Source of the DNA: an uncultured Bacteroidales bacterium
GTDB lineage: Bacteria; Bacteroidota; Bacteroidia; Bacteroidales; Marinilabiliaceae
Assembly: GCA_934717675.1 (NCBI GenBank)
Contig: CAKUYZ010000055.1
Location: 1 to 11,930, forward strand
DNA length: 11,930 nt
Direction of reading: 5' to 3'
Of the stretch, positions 7,274-11,930 are shown in pieces. A program made the position numbers and the translations under genes. Below the pieces are notes generated by a model. The model saw nothing but the letters and a program-made list of their open reading frames with translations. It ran no database searches and was not told where the DNA came from. The stretch's first letter is position 1; each line of letters begins with the position of its first letter.

Positions 7274-9460
7274 ATGCAAAAGATAACCAAAGATAATTAC
7301 AACGAGGTGTTCAACGGCCTAGCGGCCGACCTCGGCGCAATTGTGGCGACCGACGTTAAGGACGTTGAGAACGCCGTGAAGAAACTCCGCGCCCTGCTAG
7401 ACGAGAAGCGAAAGGGCGCGGAGGAGAATGTGAAGAACAACTCCGTCTTGCAGATCGGCATTGTGGGCCAGGTGAAGGCGGGGAAGAGCTCTTTCCTCAA
7501 CTCGCTCTTTTTCGATGGCGAGAACGTCTTGCCGCGCGCCTCCACGCCCATGACGGCCGGCCTCACGGTGCTGGAGTATGGTGAGGAGGATGTCTTCACG
7601 GTGGAGTATTACAGCCAGACGGAGTGGAACACTTTCGTCGGCCGAGCCAGGGAATATGACGCCCTGGTGGCAGACCTGCGCCAGAAGAATCCCGATACGC
7701 CCATCGAGGCACTGCTAGGAGACATTGACGAGGAACTAAAAACGGCCCACGAGCTTGTGGAGAGCTGCGGAGCTGCGGCGCGAGGCAAGGTGGGAAATAA
7801 GCCGGAAAATCAGATGTTCAGTGGTGTGGAGGGTCTTCAGCAGACGCTGGAGAAATATGTGGGAGCTAACGGTGCGTTCACCTCGGTAGTCAAAAGCTTG
7901 AGCATCAAGCTCCACAACGAGGCTCTGCGCGACATCCGCATTGTGGACACCCCGGGCGTGAACGACCCCGTGGTCTCGCGTGAGAGCCGCACCCGCGAGT
8001 TCCTCCGCGCCTGCCACGGCGTCTTCTTCCTCAGCTATTCGGGGCGCTTCTTCGACGCCACAGACCAGGAGTTCCTCTCAGATCGCATTGGCGGCAATGG
8101 CATCGGCGCGGTGGTCATGATTGCCAGCAAGTTCGACACCGTCCTCCAGCAGGTGGGTCTCGATCACAAAGACGACATACTTGGTGCCATCGCCCACTGC
8201 CAGAAGATGCTCAAGAAGCAGTTCGACACCAATTTGGCCGGCACCTCCTTTACGGGAGATCGCCCCGCCCTTGCTTTCAGCTCCGGCATTGGCTACTCCA
8301 TTGCCCAAAAGAGCGAAGGGCAGTGGGACGATGTGGAGCGGAACGTGGTGAGCCAGATGAAGAGGTTCTTCCCCACGTACTTCTCCTCGCCAGATTATAT
8401 CAAGGCTGCGTTCACAGATCTGGCTCAGATTGAGGAGATTAGGGATAAGTACGTCAATGGCACCTTCGCGGCCAATAAGGACGCTATAATGGCTCAGAAG
8501 CTGTCCGGCTTCTTCTCCACCTCCACGGCGGAGATGGCCAAAGAGGCCGACAAGGGAATAAAAACCGCTGAAGGCAAGCTGGAGGAGCTGAAGCAGACTG
8601 CGTTGGCTGACATTCAGAAGAAGAAGGATGACATTGACAGGCAGTCAGAAGCCATAAAGAATAACATTGAGAGAGTGGCCACCCGTTTGAAAACCAAGGT
8701 GGACACTGCGGTCAAAAGTGTCATGTCTAGCCTCTGCATCTCCGCCCCTCAACTTTCCACAACTCCTCGTAGCCGCGATTTTACAAGGCTTTCCACTTTT
8801 TGGGAACGAAATAAGACATTTACCTGCTCCTTCTCGCTTCCCGACGCTCCGAAGACGCTCAAAGACGTGAAATCAGAACTCGCTAAGTTGGAAAGTGTGA
8901 AGGATGAATGGGGAAAGAAAGTGGCGGAGCTGAAAAAATTCGTGGTCGACACGCTCCGAGAAAGTGTGGAGAAGGCGGAAGCTACAGAACGAAATGTTGA
9001 CGGCGCGCGCCTCAACAATGCGATCGAGGAGGTGGCGGATACATTCGACAACGCTGCGGTGGTGGATTTTAGAGAGGATGTTGACAATGTCGAGAGTGCG
9101 TGTGATGATGCCTTGCAGAGGTATTCCAATGTGCCGTTGTACCAAAAAGGTGTTGAAGAGGAGGACGATGCAAAGAACGAAATTAGGGAGAATGCGCAAG
9201 CGTGCTGCTACAATGCTAGGGCCGCTATTCGGGATGCCTTTTCTGGTGTGCGAGATGACGTGCAAACGGAGTTGGAGAACGCAGGGCAAAAATTCATTGA
9301 CAATGTTGTGAGCCGCAAGCAGGAGTTTATTGACGAGATAACGGTCAAACTGAAAGAAAAGGTGGACGACTTGGAGAGGGAGCTGCAGAATAAGGAGGCC
9401 AACATCCGCGCCACAGAGTCCGCTCTCAATGGCCTCAAATCTTTCAGAGCAAAACTATGA
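7274..9460 (+). CDS. Dynamin family protein (large, coiled-coil rich)
   Basis: The 728-residue protein is the longest in the cluster. P-loop GQVKAGKSSFLN (65-76), then a VLPRASTPMTAGLTVLEYG block containing the G2 Thr (T94), G3 DTPGVNDP (225-232) and canonical G4 SKFD (285-288). 'KAGKSSFLNSL ... ENVLPRASTPMTAGLT' is highly typical of dynamin-N proteins of the CrfC/YjdA-like type. The spacing between G2 and G3 is about 130 residues, compared with about 64-73 in genes 3 and 4, so a helical insertion of about 60-70 residues sits here (about 125-200). From about 400 on it is almost entirely charged helix and coiled coil, interrupted by a Ser/Thr/Phe-rich stretch (about 487-523). No hydrophobic membrane segment. 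No Shine-Dalgarno sequence at the start. Its stop overlaps the next start as ATGA, so translation is probably coupled. Confidence 0.9.
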   Translation: MQKITKDNYNEVFNGLAADLGAIVATDVKDVENAVKKLRALLDEKRKGAEENVKNNSVLQIGIVGQVKAGKSSFLNSLFFDGENVLPRASTPMTAGLTVLEYGEEDVFTVEYYSQTEWNTFVGRAREYDALVADLRQKNPDTPIEALLGDIDEELKTAHELVESCGAAARGKVGNKPENQMFSGVEGLQQTLEKYVGANGAFTSVVKSLSIKLHNEALRDIRIVDTPGVNDPVVSRESRTREFLRACHGVFFLSYSGRFFDATDQEFLSDRIGGNGIGAVVMIASKFDTVLQQVGLDHKDDILGAIAHCQKMLKKQFDTNLAGTSFTGDRPALAFSSGIGYSIAQKSEGQWDDVERNVVSQMKRFFPTYFSSPDYIKAAFTDLAQIEEIRDKYVNGTFAANKDAIMAQKLSGFFSTSTAEMAKEADKGIKTAEGKLEELKQTALADIQKKKDDIDRQSEAIKNNIERVATRLKTKVDTAVKSVMSSLCISAPQLSTTPRSRDFTRLSTFWERNKTFTCSFSLPDAPKTLKDVKSELAKLESVKDEWGKKVAELKKFVVDTLRESVEKAEATERNVDGARLNNAIEEVADTFDNAAVVDFREDVDNVESACDDALQRYSNVPLYQKGVEEEDDAKNEIRENAQACCYNARAAIRDAFSGVRDDVQTELENAGQKFIDNVVSRKQEFIDEITVKLKEKVDDLERELQNKEANIRATESALNGLKSFRAKL

Positions 9461-10035
9461 TAGACACAAGCAAATATATAGCCGCCGCGCAAGCGGCGGC
9501 GCAGAGCGTCAAGGACCAGGTTCTGGATGCCGTTCGTGCCACCCGCCAGCGCGCCACGGAACCCCGACCCGCCGCCAAGGCGGACGCGCCGAGGCGTACG
9601 GGCTGCCTGTTCGCCATCTTCTCCATCTTTCGTAAAAAGGACAATCCGTCTTCCGCCCCCGTGGCAGCCGACACCACCCGTCAGGATGACGACGCCCGTC
9701 TGATAATCTCCGACGCCCTCCGTACGGCTCACCGCCGCGCGTGCGACGACTGGGCCGCGCTCCTGGACCGCCAAGGCCGTCAGCTCGTGGCCGAGATTGA
9801 AGCGCAGCCGGGTGTGGACCACATCGACAAGGTGCGGCAGTCCGAGTCCGTCACGGCGCGGTCTGTGCTCTCGTTCTCCCTCATCTCCGAGGGGGCCAAC
9901 ATGCGCAAGGCCGAGGCCCTCTCCACGCCACAGGGCTTCGACAACTACGTCGCATCCCTCGCCTCCCGCTACGCCCAGGCCGTGGACGCGGCCCTGAGCC
10001 AGCAACTGGAAATTTATAAAAGACTAGAGAAATGA
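9457..10035 (+). CDS. Small helical protein coupled to the dynamin gene, unknown function
   Basis: 192 residues, starting in the ATGA overlap with the dynamin-family gene and ending in another ATGA overlap with the 37-codon ORF. I recognise no family. Seen: an Ala-rich N-terminal helix (residues 8-30), a Pro/Arg/Ala linker, a short hydrophobic stretch flanked by basic residues (RRTGCLFAIFSIFRKK, 46-61), then about 110 residues of helix to the end. The hydrophobic-basic stretch is too short for a standard transmembrane helix but could lie in or on a membrane. The tight coupling suggests an accessory subunit made in fixed ratio with the dynamin protein. Its GC-rich coding resembles gene 3. Confidence 0.75.
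   Translation: MIDTSKYIAAAQAAAQSVKDQVLDAVRATRQRATEPRPAAKADAPRRTGCLFAIFSIFRKKDNPSSAPVAADTTRQDDDARLIISDALRTAHRRACDDWAALLDRQGRQLVAEIEAQPGVDHIDKVRQSESVTARSVLSFSLISEGANMRKAEALSTPQGFDNYVASLASRYAQAVDAALSQQLEIYKRLEK
9481..9500 (+). other. GCAA-tetraloop hairpin inside the start of the small helical gene
   Basis: GCCGCCGC-GCAA-GCGGCGGC: a perfect 8-bp all-G/C stem closed by a GNRA-type tetraloop, beginning 24 nt after the A of the start codon. It encodes AAQAAA in an Ala-rich helix, so it may be a by-product of Ala codon choice. Its position, right after a translational coupling site, leaves open a role in ribosome pausing or mRNA processing. Confidence 0.45.
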
Positions 10036-10145
10036 GCTTGTTTGGCTACTACAATAATAACAATGCGTCCGTCTCCTTCGATCGGTTCTGCTCCGTGGTG
10101 CGTGGGCGCGCGGACCTCACTCCGGAATACGCTGTCCCCATGTAG
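10032..10145 (+). pseudogene. 37-codon ORF truncated by the palindromic repeat; likely start of a gene-7-like protein
   Basis: ATGA overlap with the preceding stop, the same coupling as between the two upstream genes, which favours a real start. The frame gives MSLFGYYNNNNASVSFDRFC followed by SVVRGRADLTPEYAVPM and then TAG. That TAG is bases 2-4 of the repeat's conserved GTAGAGACGG end, so the repeat supplies the stop. Its FCSVVRGRADLTPE segment resembles FCKEVRTRAQRGYGPD in the last repeat unit of the 10370-11689 protein, and YNNNNASVSFDRF resembles the YNDTEASQFLRI before its third unit. I infer the broken 5' end of a paralogue of that gene. The alternative is a genuine 37-residue peptide. 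Confidence 0.5.
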
Positions 10146-10226
10146 AGACGGGTCGCGACCCGTCTCCCGCCACGGTCGGGGAATAACGCCTCGGTTGCTG
10201 GGCCGCGGCACGCGTGCCGTCTCTAC
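10142..10226 (+). repeat. Palindromic repeat copy A
   Basis: Begins GTAGAGACGG and ends CCGTCTCTAC, a perfect 10-bp terminal inverted repeat. The left half holds a 22-nt perfect palindrome (GAGACGGGTCG followed by its reverse complement, 10145-10166). The right half holds CGGCACGCGTGCCG. The middle reads CCCGCCACGGTCGGGGAATA. A tail AGGTTACCCCGCCAGCC plus a C-rich stretch joins it to copy B, giving a 113-nt period. No coding capacity. Confidence 0.9.
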
Positions 10227-10254
10227 AGGTTACCCCGCCAGCCTCCCCCTCCAT

Positions 10255-10295
10255 GTAGAGACGGGTCGCGACCCGTCTCCCGCCATAGTCGGGGA
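10255..10295 (+). repeat. Palindromic repeat copy B, right half missing
   Basis: Repeats the left half of copy A, including the whole 22-nt palindrome and TCCCGCCATAGTCGGGGA, then breaks off into AT-rich sequence. The break marks the left border of the DNA carrying the repeat-domain gene. Confidence 0.88.
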
Positions 10296-10350
10296 TATAC
10301 AATCATAGATATATAAATACACATATAAATGTCTTATAATCAATCAGATA
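10296..10350 (+). promoter_or_regulatory. AT-rich promoter-like stretch before the repeat-domain gene
   Basis: About 55 nt that are mostly A and T, set between GC-rich repeat and coding DNA. It contains TATAAT (10335-10340), which lies inside the codons following the ATG at 10329, but no matching -35 box. Several other TATA-like strings lie at 10308-10330. This is probably where transcription of gene 7 starts, but no precise promoter can be assigned. Confidence 0.3.
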
Positions 10351-10359
10351 CCCCCCCCC
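10351..10359 (+). repeat. Nine-C homopolymer tract, candidate phase-variation switch
   Basis: Nine C residues between an ATG at 10329 and the ATG at 10370. With nine Cs the upstream ATG is out of frame with the gene and stops after 89 codons. With ten (or seven) it would fuse to the gene, giving MSYNQSDTPPPYAR before MAFLDFQ. Such tracts are classic sites of slipped-strand variation and also of sequencing error. Confidence 0.6.
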
Positions 10360-10369
10360 ATATGCGAGG

Positions 10370-11689
10370 ATGGCGTTTTTGGATTTTCAACGAATTGTCA
10401 AAGAGGCTGTCTCCTCCACATGCGACCCTGAAAAAATCTCCGAAATTTTCTTGGCTAAATTCGGCCTGCCTGCGGAGTCTGACTTTTATGATGAGTCAGA
10501 CGAATACTATGAGTATGAGCAAGCATTGGGAAGCTGTTGGCCAAGGGATTTGCCAGACAGGCGCGACGTGCTCAGGAGGCTATTTAATGCTCTGTTAGCT
10601 TTGGCGAGGGCGTATTACAGTGACAGTGCAAAGAATCCTAGAGCCATCGCGGCATGTGAGTTTTGTGACAGTCCGCAAGTCGCGACCCCAAGGAAGCCGA
10701 GTAGTGCCAAACCTGCCGCAAATGCCAATTCGGGGGCTGGGGGCGAATCGTCCAAGCGTATTGCCTATAATATGGCTTATAGAGGCACTGATCCTTCTCG
10801 ATTTCAACTCATTGTTAAAGAACTGCTCTCCAGGACAATCGATCCTGAAAAAATTTCAGAAACTCTGTTGGTTAAATTCGGGTTGCCCGCCCAATCGAAG
10901 CTTTATGATAAGTTAGATGAGTATGAGCAATTTGAACGTTCATTGAGCTTTTATGCGAGTGAACTGCCAGAGGGGGCACACAATCTTTGGTCTCTTTTGT
11001 GCGATCTGGCGGGAAAGTTCTTTTCAGAAGAAACTTCAACGGCAAAGGCGGCAGCAAGGAAGCCGAGTAGTGCCAATTTGGGGGCGGGGGGCGAATCGTG
11101 GGCCTATAATGACACAGAAGCTTCTCAATTCCTGCGCATTGTTCAAGAGCTGGTCTCTGGGACAAGCGATCCTGAAAAAATTTCAGAAACTCTGTTGGCT
11201 AAATTCGGGCTGCCCGCCCAATCGAAGCTTTATGAAAAGTTAGACGAGTATGAGAACTTTGAAGGAGAAGTGAGCTATTGGGCGGGTAATCTGCCAGATC
11301 TATGGTCTCTTTTTTACGATCTAGCGGAAGAGTTCTTTATCCAGCAGTTCTGCAAAGAGGTGCGGACTCGTGCGCAAAGGGGGTATGGCCCCGACAAAAT
11401 AGTCACAAAAGTCGCCGCAATATTGGGCATGGGTTGCTTCAGTCGCGGGATGAACAGCCTGCGTCAGTTGCTTCGTGATGTCGCTCGCCCTTCCGTCGAT
11501 GACTTGCGCCCGATATGGGCCGAGGCATCTGCCGAAATCCCCTGGGTCTCATTGCCAGACTTGGAAATGCAACCTGATGGAGGCGCTCCTTCCTCCCTTG
11601 AACCCAAGGAAACGCCTCCAGAACCAGAGACCCCGATGAACGATGCCGAGGCCACCAACTTCCTCGGCATGACCGAGATAAAGTCCTAA
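10370..11689 (+). CDS. Protein with 3-4 copies of an unrecognised helical repeat domain, possibly phase-variable
   Basis: 439 residues from the ATG at 10370; no family recognised. Three clear units, at about residues 5-83, 144-219 and 253-323, share F-x-x-I-V-x-E-x-x-S-x-T-x-DPEKISE, then L-x-KFGLPA, then DEY, and end in a Leu/Phe-rich helix (LWSLFYDLAEEFF in unit 3). A diverged fourth follows at 327-390 (GPDKIVTKVAAILGM). Linkers between units repeat RKPSSA and GAGGES. The C-terminus (about 398-425) is Pro/Glu-rich and looks disordered. No signal peptide or membrane helix, so probably cytoplasmic. The true start may be ATG 10329: its MSYNQSDT resembles the AYN linkers before units 2 and 3, but it is out of frame by one base at the nine-C tract. 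Less GC-rich than gene 3 and bounded by palindromic repeats on both sides. The domains could be adaptor or death-fold-like modules; that is speculation. Confidence 0.8.
   Translation: MAFLDFQRIVKEAVSSTCDPEKISEIFLAKFGLPAESDFYDESDEYYEYEQALGSCWPRDLPDRRDVLRRLFNALLALARAYYSDSAKNPRAIAACEFCDSPQVATPRKPSSAKPAANANSGAGGESSKRIAYNMAYRGTDPSRFQLIVKELLSRTIDPEKISETLLVKFGLPAQSKLYDKLDEYEQFERSLSFYASELPEGAHNLWSLLCDLAGKFFSEETSTAKAAARKPSSANLGAGGESWAYNDTEASQFLRIVQELVSGTSDPEKISETLLAKFGLPAQSKLYEKLDEYENFEGEVSYWAGNLPDLWSLFYDLAEEFFIQQFCKEVRTRAQRGYGPDKIVTKVAAILGMGCFSRGMNSLRQLLRDVARPSVDDLRPIWAEASAEIPWVSLPDLEMQPDGGAPSSLEPKETPPEPETPMNDAEATNFLGMTEIKS
10841..10927 (+). repeat. Internal DNA repeat, unit 2 core
   Basis: 87 nt matching 11168-11254 at 83 positions by direct comparison, including 31 identical bases in a row at the left end. 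The corresponding part of unit 1 (from about 10424) is clearly more diverged, so the unit 2/3 duplication is recent. Confidence 0.9.
11168..11254 (+). repeat. Internal DNA repeat, unit 3 core
   Basis: Partner of 10841-10927, offset by 327 nt (109 codons, frame kept). The linker repeat is also shared: 21 identical nt at 10690-10710 and 11056-11076, offset by 366 nt. The different offsets show indels of whole codons inside the unit since duplication. Confidence 0.9.
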
Positions 11690-11703
11690 ATGACCTCCCC
11701 GCT

Positions 11704-11787
11704 GTAGAGACGGGTCGCGACCCGTCTCCCGCTGCGTTCGGGGAATAACGCTGCGTTTGCGGGACACGGCACGCGTGCCGCCTCTAC
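11704..11787 (+). repeat. Palindromic repeat copy C
   Basis: Full copy starting 14 nt after the stop of the repeat-domain gene: GTAGAGACGG, the 22-nt palindrome, a middle with GTTCGGGGAATAACG, then CACGGCACGCGTGCCG and CCTCTAC. One mismatch from copy A in the terminal inverted repeat. The tail TGTTGCCCCGCC is diverged from that of A and D. Either hairpin could also act as a weak transcription end, though no T run follows. Confidence 0.9.
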
Positions 11788-11815
11788 CTGTTGCCCCGCC
11801 TCAAACATCCCCCAT

Positions 11816-11899
11816 GTAGAGACGGGTCGCGACCCGTCTCCCGCCATGGTCGGGGAATAACGCCGCGGTTGTGGGACACGGCACGCGTGCCGCCTCTAC
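11816..11899 (+). repeat. Palindromic repeat copy D
   Basis: Full copy, 112 nt after copy C, with the same two palindromes and the tail AGGTTACCCCGCCAGCC as in copy A. C and D differ most in the middle segment and the tail. The array may continue past the window. Confidence 0.9.
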
Positions 11900-11918
11900 A
11901 GGTTACCCCGCCAGCCGT

Positions 11919-11929
11919 CCCCCCCCCCC
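11919..11929 (+). repeat. Eleven-C homopolymer at the right edge
   Basis: A run of eleven C residues follows the tail of copy D, where copy A has only a broken C-rich stretch (CCTCCCCCTCC). It ends one base before the window edge. It may be the linker to a further repeat copy, and its length is uncertain for the usual homopolymer reasons. Confidence 0.6.
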
Positions 11930-11930
11930 A

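Noticed and set aside
9208..10005. Minus-strand frame of 265 codons across the end of the dynamin gene and the small helical gene
   Set aside because: It crosses an ATGA-coupled gene boundary on the plus strand and has a low-complexity Arg/Gly-rich product with no recognisable fold. Typical GC-rich antisense shadow.
10329..10598. 89-codon frame from ATG 10329 as an independent gene
   Set aside because: Beyond the C tract it is simply the wrong frame of the repeat-domain gene; only its first ten or so codons look meaningful, as the displaced start of that gene.
10142..11899. Palindromic repeats taken as a CRISPR array
   Set aside because: Units of 84-85 nt with 112-113-nt period, only two per side, with similar rather than unique sequence between them and no cas genes.
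10142..11899. Gene plus flanking repeats taken as a classical composite transposon
   Set aside because: No transposase is encoded, the flanking elements are too short to be insertion sequences, and no clear target-site duplication is seen.

Overview
The window holds a dense, all plus-strand cluster of five consecutive P-loop GTPases of the dynamin-like (DLP) class, followed by a small helical protein, a broken small ORF and a separate gene made of internal repeats that sits between pairs of palindromic repeats. No rRNA, tRNA, integrase, transposase or CRISPR array is visible. The organism cannot be named from this alone. Weak or absent Shine-Dalgarno sequences at most starts, free use of ATA codons in otherwise GC-rich genes, and intergenic palindromes of the GTAGAGACG type make a bacterium of the Bacteroidota, or possibly the PVC group, my tentative guess.

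Layout. Unit 1 (3-3360): the 3' part of a membrane-segment GTPase whose P-loop lies left of the window, overlapped by 14 nt by a LeoA/HP0731-family dynamin-like GTPase, and closed by a strong intrinsic terminator (3382-3416). Gap 3361-3756: terminator, a decayed copy of the palindromic repeat, then a possibly structured leader. Unit 2 (3757-10145): a membrane-segment dynamin-like GTPase, a GTPase fused to C-terminal ankyrin repeats, a long dynamin-family protein, and a 192-residue helical protein joined to its neighbours by ATGA overlaps on both sides. It ends in a 37-codon ORF that runs into the repeat array and takes its stop codon from it. Unit 3 (10142-11930): repeat copies A and B, an AT-rich stretch, a nine-C tract, a 439-codon protein with three clear and one diverged copy of an unrecognised helical domain, then repeat copies C and D and an eleven-C tract.

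How it may work (inference). Three GTPases (genes 1-3) share one architecture: G domain, helical region, hydrophobic hairpin, then a charged Lys/Glu-rich helix. This suits membrane insertion. The other two (genes 4 and 5) show no membrane segment; one carries a protein-binding ankyrin module. ETEC LeoA is likewise encoded with further dynamin-like GTPases (LeoB, LeoC), so a multi-GTPase membrane-remodelling machine is plausible. Its purpose (secretion or vesicles, stress, phage defence) is not shown by the sequence.

The most novel signals are at the right end. The 37-codon ORF resembles the start of the repeat domain found in the last gene, which would tie that gene family to the GTPase operon. 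The nine-C tract separates a better-conserved upstream ATG (10329) from the reading frame: one extra C would fuse them. This suggests a phase-variable gene, or a homopolymer error. Gene 7 lies in a cassette bounded by palindromic tandem repeats.
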